This document shows, piece after piece, positions 18,300-27,444 of a stretch of DNA of 64,000 nt. A program made the translations under genes and the position numbers. Within the stretch, counting starts at the first letter, position 1, and each line of letters begins with the position of its first letter. The stretch is from NCBI GenBank assembly GCA_003210075.1, contig QCNR01000006.1, forward strand, positions 1 to 64,000, written 5' to 3'. This DNA is from Pelagibacteraceae bacterium AG-426-G09. Its GTDB lineage: Bacteria > Pseudomonadota > Alphaproteobacteria > Pelagibacterales > Pelagibacteraceae. The notes below the pieces were generated by a model that saw only the letters and a list, made by a program, of their open reading frames with translations, did not search any database and was not told the DNA's origin.

Positions 18300-19019
18300 T
18301 CAATCAACCTTTTTTTTAGTTAAACCTGCAAATACACTTGATAATATGCGAGTTTCTTTTTCTGAAAGGTTTAATTTAAAAAATATACTTCTTAAATTTT
18401 CTAACATGATGGGTTTTTTTTCTATAGGATAAAAAAAACGTCTTTCTTCAAGTTTTTTAATACATAAAGAAAGCATATCATTTATATCTTTTTTTGTAGC
18501 ATTCTTAATTTTCTTAGATTTTTTAAATTTATCTTTATTAATTGATATTAAACCGCTCACTATGTGTGCTATTATGATAAGACTATGTGATAGATTTAAA
18601 GATCTAAAATTTTCATTACTAGGTATCTGTAAAGTATAATCTGCATAACTTACTTCGTTATTACTCAAACCAGAAGCCTCTGAACCGAATAAAAAAGCAA
18701 TTTTTTTTGATAAATCAATCTTTTTAAGATCAGAAACAGTTATATGTTTAATATTTTTATTTCTAAATCGAGCAGATGTTGCGATTAGAATATCAACTTT
18801 ACTTAAAGAATTTTCAAGGTTATTAAAAACTTTGGTTTTGTTTATAACATCTTTTGCCCCAACAGATGTTGCTATAATTTTATCATTAGGAAAAATTGGT
18901 TTAGGGTTAATTAACAACAATTTACTAAAGTTAAAATTCTTAATAGCTCTAGCGCACGCACCAATATTTTCAGATAATTGAGGCTTATGTAAAATAAATG
19001 AAATGTTATTAAAAGACAT
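18300..19019 (-). CDS. trmJ: tRNA (cytidine/uridine-2'-O-)-methyltransferase, TrmJ-like
   Basis: The 239-aa SpoU-family protein starts directly with ISFILHKPQLSENIGACARAIKNF, the TrmJ motif 1 region, followed by FLFGSEASGLSNNE near residue 109 and IPSNENFRSLNLSHSLIIIAH near residue 134 (motifs 2 and 3 of the trefoil knot). TrmJ methylates the ribose at position 32 of tRNAs. A lysine-rich extension near residues 160-180 leads into the C-terminal helical part. The start overlaps cimA by one base (TAATG). Confidence 0.9.
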   Translation of the reverse strand: MSFNNISFILHKPQLSENIGACARAIKNFNFSKLLLINPKPIFPNDKIIATSVGAKDVINKTKVFNNLENSLSKVDILIATSARFRNKNIKHITVSDLKKIDLSKKIAFLFGSEASGLSNNEVSYADYTLQIPSNENFRSLNLSHSLIIIAHIVSGLISINKDKFKKSKKIKNATKKDINDMLSLCIKKLEERRFFYPIEKKPIMLENLRSIFFKLNLSEKETRILSSVFAGLTKKKVD

Positions 19020-20620
19020 TATGTGCTTGCTGGAGCATTATCTTTAAATAATTTATAATCTAAGCTATCAATCAATGCCTTAAATGATGCATCTATAATG
19101 TTAGGTGAAACCCCAATTGTAAACCAATTTTTTCCTTTTGAGTCAGTGCTTTCGATAGAAACTCTAGTTGTAGCTTCAGTACCTGTGTTAAGAATTCTTA
19201 CTTTATAATCTACAAGTTTAAGATCTTTTAAATATTCAGAATATTTTGCTAACTTGTCTATATTATTTCTTATTGCGTTGTCTAATGCATGAACTGGACC
19301 ATTGCCTTCTCCTTCACATAAAATTGAGTTATTGTCGACAACTAATTTTGCTTTAGCGAATGATACTATTTCGACTTTAGATTTTTTCTTTACAGTTACT
19401 TCGTAATCGTTAATTGAGATATATCTTGGTATGGTTCCAATAATTCTACGAGCCAATAATTCAAAGGATGCATCAGCACCATCATAACTATAACCAATAA
19501 ATTCCCTTCCCTTAACTTCATCTAATAGTTTTTTAATCTTTGGATCATTTTCTTCAAAATCAATACCAATCGATTTTAATCTTGAAATTATATTTGATTT
19601 TCCTGATTGATCTGAAACAACAATATTTCTTGAATTTCCCACTAATTCTGGCTCTATATGTTCGTAAGTTTTTGGATCTTTCTGAACTGCTGAAACGTGT
19701 AAACCACCTTTGTGTGAAAATGCTGAAGCACCAACATATGGCAAATGTTGGTTAGGTTTTCTATTCAATATTTCATCTAATAATCTAGAACATTGTGTAA
19801 GGTTCTTAATATTTTTTTCTTTAATATTAGTTTCAAATTTTTCTTTATAAACATTTTTTAAGTGTAGGCTTGGAATAATTGACATCAAATTAGCATTTCC
19901 ACATCTTTCTCCTAATCCATTAATAGTTCCTTGAATTTGTCTTACACCTGCAAGTACTGCTGAAAGTGAGTTTGAAACTGCATTCTCGGTATCATTATGT
20001 GCATGAATTCCCAAATTTTTTCCAGGGATTACTTTTATTACTTCCGAAACAATCTCAAATACTTCATTTGGTAAAGTGCCTCCGTTTGTATCACAAAGAA
20101 CAATCCATCTAGCTCCATTTTCGTAAGCTGCTTTTATACAAGAAAGTGCATATTCTTTATTATTCTTATATCCATCAAAAAAATGCTCTGCATCAAACAT
20201 GAATTCTTTTTTTTTATTAACAAAATGTTTAGTACTTTCAGATATATTATCTAAATTTTCTTCTTTAGAAATTCCCAGTGCCACATCAACGTGGAAATCC
20301 CAAGATTTTCCCACTAAACAAATTGCTGGTGAATTTGTGTTTAATAATGCTGATAGTCCAGGATCATTTTCTGCGCTTCTTCCAGATTTTTTTGTCATTC
20401 CAAAAGCAGTGAGTGTAGAGTTTTTAAGTTTTTTAATTTTTTGAAAAAATTCAGTATCTGTGGGGTTAGCTCCAGGCCATCCTCCTTCTATATAATCAAC
20501 TCCTAAAGTATCAAGAGAGTTGGCTATTTTTATTTTATCATCAATAGAAAAATCAACACCCTGAGTCTGAGCTCCATCTCTAAGTGTAGTATCAAAAATA
20601 AATATTTTTTCTTTACTCAT
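19019..20620 (-). CDS. cimA: (R)-citramalate synthase
   Basis: The 533-aa protein belongs to the CimA group of the isopropylmalate synthase family, recognisable from IFDTTLRDGAQTQGVDFSIDDKI at residue 7 and YIEGGWPGANPTDTEFF near residue 41. It has HAHNDTENAVSNSLSAV near residue 201, AFSHKGGLHVSAV near residue 300 and a C-terminal LeuA-type regulatory domain after about residue 400. It condenses pyruvate with acetyl-CoA and feeds isoleucine synthesis without threonine deaminase. It overlaps cysS by four bases and trmJ by one. Confidence 0.92.
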   Translation of the reverse strand: MSKEKIFIFDTTLRDGAQTQGVDFSIDDKIKIANSLDTLGVDYIEGGWPGANPTDTEFFQKIKKLKNSTLTAFGMTKKSGRSAENDPGLSALLNTNSPAICLVGKSWDFHVDVALGISKEENLDNISESTKHFVNKKKEFMFDAEHFFDGYKNNKEYALSCIKAAYENGARWIVLCDTNGGTLPNEVFEIVSEVIKVIPGKNLGIHAHNDTENAVSNSLSAVLAGVRQIQGTINGLGERCGNANLMSIIPSLHLKNVYKEKFETNIKEKNIKNLTQCSRLLDEILNRKPNQHLPYVGASAFSHKGGLHVSAVQKDPKTYEHIEPELVGNSRNIVVSDQSGKSNIISRLKSIGIDFEENDPKIKKLLDEVKGREFIGYSYDGADASFELLARRIIGTIPRYISINDYEVTVKKKSKVEIVSFAKAKLVVDNNSILCEGEGNGPVHALDNAIRNNIDKLAKYSEYLKDLKLVDYKVRILNTGTEATTRVSIESTDSKGKNWFTIGVSPNIIDASFKALIDSLDYKLFKDNAPAST

Positions 20621-21978
20621 TTATATTTCCATGTTGTTGTATCACCTTTGTCTTCAATCAGAATACCATTATCAAGTAATTCTTTTCTAATCTTATCTGC
20701 TAACTCAAAATTTTTATTTTTCCTTGCTATATTCCTTTCATCTATTTTTTTTAAAATTTCATTTTCAGAAATTTTTATATTTGCTTTCTTATAAGAATTC
20801 CATTTTTTATTATCCTCTAATAATAAGCCAATATAATTACATGCTTGGTTAAATAATTTCTTATCTGCATCGTTACCTTTAATTCCTCTAGAATATAACT
20901 CATGTAATTTAGCAATATATCCAGGTGTATTTATATCATCCAGCAGTGGTTTTAAAATTTCATCTGGTATTGGATTGATTTCATCTACCTTTGTATAAAT
21001 AGAATACCATTTGTCTAAAGTATTTTGACAATTTTCAATTAACTGATCATTCCAGTCAAGGGGTTGTCTATAATGTGTATTTATTAAAGCTAATCTTAAA
21101 ACCTGACCACTAATTTTATTTTTAAAGTCTTTAATTTTTAAAATATTTCCCTGTGATTTTGCCATTTTTTCGTTAGACATTGTTATAAAGTTGTTATGTA
21201 ACCAGTATTTTGCGAAAGATTTAGTTTCGTTAGCGCATCTTGATTGTGCTATTTCATTTTCGTGATGAGGAAAAATTAAATCTCTTCCTCCACCATGAAT
21301 ATCGAATTCATTATTTAAATATTTTTTAGACATAACAGAACATTCCAAATGCCAGCCTGGTCGGCCTTCACCCCAAGGGGATGACCAGTAAGGTTCATTA
21401 TTTTGTGAAGGCTTCCATAAAACAAAATCTGCAGGATTTTTTTTATTCTCTGAAATTTCTACTCTAGATCCGGCAAGCAGTTCATCTAAATTTTTATTTG
21501 ATAATTTTCCATAATCTTTAAATTTTTGAACCTCAAAATATACATGATGGTTTTTTTCATAAGCAAAACCTTTTAAAATCAAATTAGATATCATTTTAAT
21601 CATTAAATCAATATTCTCAGTAGCTTTTGGTTCTGCTGTTGGTTTTTCACAAAATAAATACTCACAATCATTATGAAAATTTTTTGTAATTTTGCTTGTA
21701 AGTTCTGAGATTGATATTTTTTTTTCTTTCGATGATGTAATGATTTTATCATCAACATCTGTAATATTTCTTATGTAAGTCACAGAACTATCATTAAATT
21801 TTGATTTAAGAATCTTAAATAGAATATCAAAAACAACTAAAGGTCTTGCATTGCCAATATGTGGATCGTCATATACTGTTGGGCCACATACATACATGCC
21901 TACTTTTTTTGAGTCTATGGGAATAAATTTTTCTTTTTTATTTCCAAAAGAATTAGTTAAATATATATCTTTGCTCAT
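20617..21978 (-). CDS. cysS: Cysteinyl-tRNA synthetase
   Basis: A class I aminoacyl-tRNA synthetase of 453 aa. It shows the first zinc ligand and ATP site in MYVCGPTVYDDPHIGNARPL near residue 28 (HIGN as the HIGH motif), GWHLECSVMSKKYL near residue 205, the zinc site DIHGGGRDLIFPHHENEIAQS near residue 224 and the KMSKS-type loop SNEKMAKSQGN near residue 267. The length is normal. The cimA start overlaps its stop by four bases. Confidence 0.97.
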   Translation of the reverse strand: MSKDIYLTNSFGNKKEKFIPIDSKKVGMYVCGPTVYDDPHIGNARPLVVFDILFKILKSKFNDSSVTYIRNITDVDDKIITSSKEKKISISELTSKITKNFHNDCEYLFCEKPTAEPKATENIDLMIKMISNLILKGFAYEKNHHVYFEVQKFKDYGKLSNKNLDELLAGSRVEISENKKNPADFVLWKPSQNNEPYWSSPWGEGRPGWHLECSVMSKKYLNNEFDIHGGGRDLIFPHHENEIAQSRCANETKSFAKYWLHNNFITMSNEKMAKSQGNILKIKDFKNKISGQVLRLALINTHYRQPLDWNDQLIENCQNTLDKWYSIYTKVDEINPIPDEILKPLLDDINTPGYIAKLHELYSRGIKGNDADKKLFNQACNYIGLLLEDNKKWNSYKKANIKISENEILKKIDERNIARKNKNFELADKIRKELLDNGILIEDKGDTTTWKYK

Positions 21979-22022
21979 TGTTTCTAGGAATATACTGAAT
22001 TATGTGTTTTGTGAATCCTAGA

Positions 22023-22760
22023 TTATCTAGGAATTATACAGACTGGAATTGGCTCCATTTTATGGAGATTTGAAAGCCTTATTTTTTCATATTTTTCTCT
22101 ATTTGGTGATTTTGGATCATTCATAGCTAACTCTATATCCTTATAACTCATACCAAGCTGTCCTTCGTCTGTTCTTCCATCATCCCATAGTCCATCTGTT
22201 GGTGGTGCATCAATTATTTCTTTCAAGATATTTAATTCTTTTCCAATTTCCCAAATCTCTGTTTTATTACAATCGGCAATAGGTGAAATATCTACACCGC
22301 CATCTCCATATTTTGTATAAAAACCAACTCCAAAATCTTCTACTTTGTTACCAGTTCCTACAACTATACCGTTGTTTGCTGCGGCTACCTGGTAAAGTGT
22401 TGTCATTCTTAACCTTGCCCTTGAGTTTGCAAACCCGTGGTCATTTTTAAAATTTGATAAATTATTTTCAAAAGATTTAAATAACTGATCTAATTCTATT
22501 ACATGTCCTTCTACGTTACTAAAATTTTTTATTAGCCAATCTTTATGTTTAATACTTAAATCATGTTGAGATTTATGCTGTTTAATTGGCATACATAATA
22601 CTATTGTTTTTAAACCTGTCATCGCGCTCAAAGTACTAGAAACTGAAGAGTCTATACCGCCAGAAACACCAATAACTAATGATTTAGCACTTACTGGCAT
22701 ATTTTTAACATAGTTATTTATCCAGCTAGAAATAAATTTTATTTTTTCTTTAGTATTCAT
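22023..22760 (-). CDS. nadE: NH3-dependent NAD+ synthetase
   Basis: The 245-aa enzyme amidates deaminated NAD in the last step of NAD synthesis. It has the PP-loop motif VIGVSGGIDSSVSSTL near residue 29, GTGNKVEDFGVGFYTKYGDGGVDISPIADCNKTEIW near residue 135 and APPTDGLWDDGRTDEGQLG near residue 185. No N-terminal nitrilase-type glutaminase domain is present, so it should use free ammonia. It lies between the DAHP synthase and cysS genes on the same strand. Confidence 0.95.
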   Translation of the reverse strand: MNTKEKIKFISSWINNYVKNMPVSAKSLVIGVSGGIDSSVSSTLSAMTGLKTIVLCMPIKQHKSQHDLSIKHKDWLIKNFSNVEGHVIELDQLFKSFENNLSNFKNDHGFANSRARLRMTTLYQVAAANNGIVVGTGNKVEDFGVGFYTKYGDGGVDISPIADCNKTEIWEIGKELNILKEIIDAPPTDGLWDDGRTDEGQLGMSYKDIELAMNDPKSPNREKYEKIRLSNLHKMEPIPVCIIPR

Positions 22761-22784
22761 GATTCTGATAATAATTATTTTTTT

Positions 22785-24164
22785 TTAAGATACAGCTTGT
22801 ATTTTTGTCCTGCTGTAAATTGTATTCTTTTTAATTTCGTCAGATATTAGAAATGCCAGTTCAAGGGCTTGATTTGAGTTAAGCCTTGGATCACAATGTG
22901 TATGATATCTGCTAGACAAATCTTGATCAGATATTTTTTGAGCTCCACCTGTACATTCTGTCACATTCTGACCTGTCATTTCAATGTGCAGACCTCCTGC
23001 AAAAGTACCTTCTGCTTGATGAACGGCAAATACATTTTTAACCTCATTTAAAACATTATTAAATGGTCTAGTTTTAAATCCAGTTGTTGATTTAATCGTA
23101 TTACCGTGCATTGGGTCGCACGACCAAACAACATGAACACCCTCTTTTTTAACTTTTCGAATTAATTTCGGCAAAAATTTTTCAACCTTGTCATATCCAA
23201 ATCTAGAAATTAAGGTAATTTTACCTTTTTCATTTTTTGGATTTATAACATCACATATTTTCACTATTTCATCTGGATCTGAAGTAGGTCCACATTTAAT
23301 CCCAATAGGATTTTCTATTCCTCTACAAAATTCTACATGTCCACCATCAAGTTGTCTTGTTCTATCACCAATCCACACAAAGTGCGCTGATGTATCATGA
23401 TGTTCACCTGTGGTTGAGTCAACTCTTGTCATGCTCTCTTCAAATGGAAGAAGTAGAGCTTCGTGGGATGTCCAAAAGTTTACAGTTTTTAATCTTCTAT
23501 TAAACTCAGCAGTTATTCCACATGCTTCCATAAAAGCTAAAGCATCTGCAATTTTATCTTCAAGTTCCTTAAATTTAGCAGCCTGTGGACTATTTTTTAT
23601 ATATCCTAAATTCCACAAATGAACTTTTTTAAGGTCTGCAAATCCACCATGACAAAAAGCTCTAATTAAATTCAATGTTGATGCCGCTTGAGAATATGCT
23701 TTAAATAATCTTTTGGGATCTGGTCTCCTCGATTTTTCTGTAAATTCAATACCATTTATATTATCACCTAAATAACTAGGTAGTTCAATATCTCCTTGTT
23801 TTTCAGTTGGAGCACTTCTTGGTTTTGAAAACTGTCCAGCTATTCTTCCCAATTTCACAACTGGTAAAGATGCAGAATAAGTTAAAACTAATGACATTTG
23901 CAACATAGCTTTAAAATAATCTCTTATATTGTCAGGATTAAATTCAGCAAAACTTTCTGCACAATCACCGCCTTGCAATAAAAAAGCTTTTCCATCAACA
24001 ACCTCGGCTAATTGTTGCTTTAAGTGTCTTGTTTCACCAGCAAAAACTAATGGAGGAAAAGATTTAAGTTTATTTAAAACAGAATTCAATTCCTTCTCAT
24101 CCTCATAACTTGGAATGTGTTTAACGGGATAATTTCTCCAACTATTTAATTTCCATTTTTTCAT
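22785..24164 (-). CDS. DAHP synthase, class II (plant type)
   Basis: This 459-aa enzyme joins phosphoenolpyruvate and erythrose 4-phosphate, the first step of the shikimate pathway. Class II features are WRNYPVKHIPSYED near the N-terminus, FLLQGGDCAESFAEF near residue 75 (metal-binding Cys), STTGEHHDTSAHFVWIGDRTR near residue 253 and CDPMHGNTI near residue 347. The ORF-track start is a TTG at 24170; the ATG two codons later (MKKWKLNSW) is preferred. No class I AroF/G/H-like sequence or fused chorismate mutase is visible. Confidence 0.95.
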   Translation of the reverse strand: MKKWKLNSWRNYPVKHIPSYEDEKELNSVLNKLKSFPPLVFAGETRHLKQQLAEVVDGKAFLLQGGDCAESFAEFNPDNIRDYFKAMLQMSLVLTYSASLPVVKLGRIAGQFSKPRSAPTEKQGDIELPSYLGDNINGIEFTEKSRRPDPKRLFKAYSQAASTLNLIRAFCHGGFADLKKVHLWNLGYIKNSPQAAKFKELEDKIADALAFMEACGITAEFNRRLKTVNFWTSHEALLLPFEESMTRVDSTTGEHHDTSAHFVWIGDRTRQLDGGHVEFCRGIENPIGIKCGPTSDPDEIVKICDVINPKNEKGKITLISRFGYDKVEKFLPKLIRKVKKEGVHVVWSCDPMHGNTIKSTTGFKTRPFNNVLNEVKNVFAVHQAEGTFAGGLHIEMTGQNVTECTGGAQKISDQDLSSRYHTHCDPRLNSNQALELAFLISDEIKKNTIYSRTKIQAVS

Positions 24165-24199
24165 ATTCAACTAGAAATTGTTTTAACAGAGTTTATCAA

Positions 24200-26020
24200 T
24201 TATTCAACAGTAACAGATTTTGCTAAATTTCTAGGTTTATCTATGTCATAGCCTTTATTTAACGCAGAGTGATAAGCAAGTTTCTGCAAGGGTATGGTAA
24301 TTAAGAACGGTAATAAATCGTCGTTTGTATTTTCTACTTTAATTGATTGCCAGATATTTTCATGAACAACTTCATCTTTACTTTTATTTGTAATCAGGAG
24401 TACTTTTGCACCACGAGCTATTACCTCTTGCATATTAGAGATTGTTTTTTTAAAAAAATCATCTCTTGGTGCTAAAACTACTACAGGCATTCCATCTTCT
24501 ATTAACGCCAAAGGCCCATGCTTCATCTCACCTGCTGGATAACCTTCAGCATGAACATATGCTAATTCTTTCAATTTAAGTGCGCCTTCCAAAGCTATAG
24601 GGTAAGAATAACCTCTGCCTAAAAACATTGATCCTTTTGCATCTACAAAACTTTTGCAGACTGATTGAATTTGGTCCTCAGTTAATAGAGTTTTTTTTAC
24701 ATTTTTTGAAAGTTCTAGTAGTGATTTAACTTTAAAACTAAAAGTTTTTTTATCTACTTCTTTTCTTTCACAAGATAATTTTAGACAAAGAATATAAAGA
24801 ACCAACATTTGACCCAAAAAGGCCTTGGTAGAAGCAACACCTATTTCTGGCCCACAATGTATTGGTAAAACAAATTTTGAGTCTCTTGCAATAGAGCTTT
24901 CGACTACATTCACAATTGAACATGTTTTAACTTTATTTTTATTACATAAGTCTAAAGCTGCATATGTATCAGCTGTTTCGCCTGATTGTGATACAAAAAT
25001 ATACAGACAATCTTTCTTAAATCTATTTTTTCTATATCTAAATTCTGAAGCTATATCCACATTGACATCAAGAGTAGTCATTTGTTCAAACCAATACTTG
25101 GCTACTAAGCAGGAATGGTAGGCTGTACCACATCCTATTAATAATATTGATGAAATATCTTTTTCTTTCCATGGAAAATTAAAAATATTTATTGAATTAC
25201 TAATTTTATCTATATATTCGTTGATACAATTTTTGATTGTTATTGGCTGTTCATCGATCTCTTTAGCCATAAAATGTTTATAATCTCCCTTTTTATATTC
25301 CTGCTCATTTTTTGAAAGTTCTAAAATTTTTTTATTAATTTTGTTTCCTTTTTCATTAAAAAATTCAACTCCATCTTTTTTAACAATACAAAATTCACTA
25401 TCATCTAAATAAGTAATTTTATTTGTCATAGATTTTAAGGCATAAGAATCTGAACCTAAATAGTTTTCATTGGGCCCATATCCAACTGCTAACGGAGAAC
25501 CTCTTCTTGCTCCAACAATTAAATCTGGTTGATCCTGAAAAATAATTCCTAAAGCAAAACTACCATGAACTCTTTTAAGCATTTTAATTATAGAATTTTT
25601 CAAATCATTTTTTTTTAAGTAATCAGTTATCAAATGAACAATTACCTCTGTATCTGTTTGAGATTTAAATACATATCCTTTTTTAATTAAAAGTTTTTTA
25701 AGAATTGTTGAGTTTTCAATTATTCCGTTGTGAACAACTGAAACCTTGTCAGATGAATGAGGATGTGCATTTACTGTACTTGGCACACCATGCGTAGCCC
25801 ATCTTACGTGTCCTATACCAACATTACCTTCAATATTTTGTTTTGAAAGATTATTTTCTAATGCGTCCACTCTTCCTTCGCACTTAACTTCTTTTATTAA
25901 ACCTTTTTCTAAAGTGGCTATTCCAGCAGAGTCATAACCTCTATATTCTAGTTTTCTTAACGAGTTCAATATAGAACTTGAAACATTTTTTGTACTAGTT
26001 ATTCCTACAATTCCACACAT
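24200..26020 (-). CDS. glmS: Glutamine-fructose-6-phosphate aminotransferase
   Basis: The 606-aa protein starts MCGIVGI, exposing the catalytic Cys after removal of Met1. The N-terminal glutaminase domain includes HVRWATHGVPSTVNAHPH near residue 72. Two SIS sugar-isomerase domains follow: LIGCGTAYHSCLVAKYW near residue 293 and LGRGYSYPIALEGALKLKELAYVHAEGYPAGEMKHGP near residue 466. It makes glucosamine 6-phosphate for peptidoglycan and lipid A. It abuts the acetyltransferase-only glmU gene upstream, a glmU-glmS pairing found in many bacteria. Confidence 0.98.
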   Translation of the reverse strand: MCGIVGITSTKNVSSSILNSLRKLEYRGYDSAGIATLEKGLIKEVKCEGRVDALENNLSKQNIEGNVGIGHVRWATHGVPSTVNAHPHSSDKVSVVHNGIIENSTILKKLLIKKGYVFKSQTDTEVIVHLITDYLKKNDLKNSIIKMLKRVHGSFALGIIFQDQPDLIVGARRGSPLAVGYGPNENYLGSDSYALKSMTNKITYLDDSEFCIVKKDGVEFFNEKGNKINKKILELSKNEQEYKKGDYKHFMAKEIDEQPITIKNCINEYIDKISNSINIFNFPWKEKDISSILLIGCGTAYHSCLVAKYWFEQMTTLDVNVDIASEFRYRKNRFKKDCLYIFVSQSGETADTYAALDLCNKNKVKTCSIVNVVESSIARDSKFVLPIHCGPEIGVASTKAFLGQMLVLYILCLKLSCERKEVDKKTFSFKVKSLLELSKNVKKTLLTEDQIQSVCKSFVDAKGSMFLGRGYSYPIALEGALKLKELAYVHAEGYPAGEMKHGPLALIEDGMPVVVLAPRDDFFKKTISNMQEVIARGAKVLLITNKSKDEVVHENIWQSIKVENTNDDLLPFLITIPLQKLAYHSALNKGYDIDKPRNLAKSVTVE

Positions 26021-26632
26021 TTATTTTTTTCTTTTGTAATTTTTAATTTCGACTTGTTTTGATCTTGTAAGTGCTAACGACTTTTTATTTACACTTCTTG
26101 TAATGACAGATCCTGCGCCTACAACGCTTTGTTCATTTATAATTACTGGAGCTACTAAAGATGTATTTGATCCAATAAATGCTTTATCTTTTATTATTGT
26201 CTTACTTTTTTTAACGCCATCATAATTACATGTAATAGTCCCCGCGCCTATGTTAACATTTTTTCCAAGCTGTGAATCTCCAATATACGATAAATGATTT
26301 ACTTTTGAATTTTGTCCTATTCTTGTTTTTTTAACCTCTACAAAATTTCCAACCTTTGCTCCTTTTTCTAAAATGGTACCTGGTCTAAGTCTTGCGTATG
26401 GACCTATTGTTACATTGTTTTTAACCTTTACATCTTCTAAATGAGAAAAAGATTTCACTGATATATTATTTTTTAAAATAACCTTTCCAATGAAAACTAC
26501 ATAGGGTTCTATAGAAACGTTTTTGCCTATCTTGGTTTTGTTGGAAAAAAAAATAGTTTCAGGAGATATCATTTTCACCCCTTGTTTTAGAAATTTATTT
26601 CTTAATTTTTTTTGAATTAATTCTTGCTTCAT
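26021..26632 (-). CDS. glmU: Glucosamine-1-phosphate N-acetyltransferase (GlmU C-terminal half only)
   Basis: The 203-aa protein aligns only with the C-terminal left-handed beta-helix of GlmU, whose full form is about 450 aa. It has GPYARLRPGTILEKGAKVGNFVEVKKTRIG near residue 94, NHLSYIGD near residue 131 and NIGAGTITCNYDGVKKSKTII near residue 144, covering the known acetyl-CoA and glucosamine-1-P contacts. It starts at what would be the linker between the two GlmU domains. No uridyltransferase domain lies upstream: the next gene is divergent gph. The uridylyl step must be done elsewhere in the genome. Confidence 0.88.
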   Translation of the reverse strand: MKQELIQKKLRNKFLKQGVKMISPETIFFSNKTKIGKNVSIEPYVVFIGKVILKNNISVKSFSHLEDVKVKNNVTIGPYARLRPGTILEKGAKVGNFVEVKKTRIGQNSKVNHLSYIGDSQLGKNVNIGAGTITCNYDGVKKSKTIIKDKAFIGSNTSLVAPVIINEQSVVGAGSVITRSVNKKSLALTRSKQVEIKNYKRKK

Positions 26633-26703
26633 TTGAAATTATATATATTTAAGTAAATAGTATAATTAAGTCACAAATTATTTCTTATTAATACTTTTAA
26701 AAA

Positions 26704-27393
26704 ATGAGTCAAAAACTAACGATTATATTCGATCTTGATGGAACTCTTGTAGAGACTGCCCCTGATCTTATTAGTGCTCATAATCATGTAATGGCTAAAT
26801 ATGGCTTTGAAACAAAAAAATCAGAGGATATAAAAAAACTTGTTGGTAAAGGAGCAAATTCATTAATAACAAGATCTGTCTGGGGACAGGCTCAAGAAAA
26901 TTTTAAAAGAATTAATGATCAGATGCTTAAAAAAGAGATGGTTAATGAATTTTTAGATTATTATACAAAAAACATTTGCGTTGATAGCAAGATTGTAAAT
27001 GGAGCTGAAAATTTTTTAAAATGGTGTAAAGAAAAAAATATTTCATTAGGTGTATGTACCAATAAACAAGATTATCTATCAGTTGACTTGTTAAAAAAAT
27101 TAAAAATTAATCATTTCTTTGAGTACATCGCTGGAAGTAATACTTTTGACTATTGTAAACCAGATCCAAGACATTTAACGAATGTAATCGAAATAATGCA
27201 GGGAGATTTAAAAAAATCAATTATGATTGGTGATAGTGAAACAGATGCAGAAACAGCTAAATCAGCAGGTGTGCCATTCATATTATTAGAAAATGGATAC
27301 ACGGAGAAAAATCCGTCTGAAATACATCATGATCATTTAATCAAAGATTTTATAGGTATTGAGGCAATAATAAGCAAATATCTCTATCATTAA
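26704..27393 (+). CDS. gph: Phosphoglycolate phosphatase-type HAD hydrolase
   Basis: The 229-aa HAD-superfamily protein has motif I FDLDGTLVETAPDLISAH at residue 9 (two catalytic Asp), a helical cap, motif II VCTNK near residue 117, the motif III lysine in YCKPDPRHL near residue 155 and motif IV MIGDSETDAETAKSAGVP near residue 176. The ETAPDL segment after motif I is typical of Gph, which clears 2-phosphoglycolate. A related phosphatase specificity cannot be excluded. It is divergent from glmU and precedes prpD by 51 bases on the same strand. Confidence 0.85.
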   Translation: MSQKLTIIFDLDGTLVETAPDLISAHNHVMAKYGFETKKSEDIKKLVGKGANSLITRSVWGQAQENFKRINDQMLKKEMVNEFLDYYTKNICVDSKIVNGAENFLKWCKEKNISLGVCTNKQDYLSVDLLKKLKINHFFEYIAGSNTFDYCKPDPRHLTNVIEIMQGDLKKSIMIGDSETDAETAKSAGVPFILLENGYTEKNPSEIHHDHLIKDFIGIEAIISKYLYH

Positions 27394-27420
27394 TATTGAT
27401 TAAATTTTAAGCTAGCTGTA

Positions 27421-27444
27421 AATAATTACCCGAAAGGAGTTATT
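27421..27444 (+). promoter_or_regulatory. Hairpin sequestering the prpD ribosome-binding site
   Basis: The leader just before the prpD GTG reads AATAATTACC-CGAAA-GGAGTTATT. The arms pair (AATAA with TTATT, a T-G and T-A pair, one bulged A, CC with GG) around a CGAAA loop, putting the GGAG ribosome site in the 3' arm right up to the start codon. A palindromic AGCTAGCT lies about 10 bases upstream. This could make prpD translation depend on melting or ligand- or protein-induced refolding. Regulation is inference; only the pairing is seen. Confidence 0.5.
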
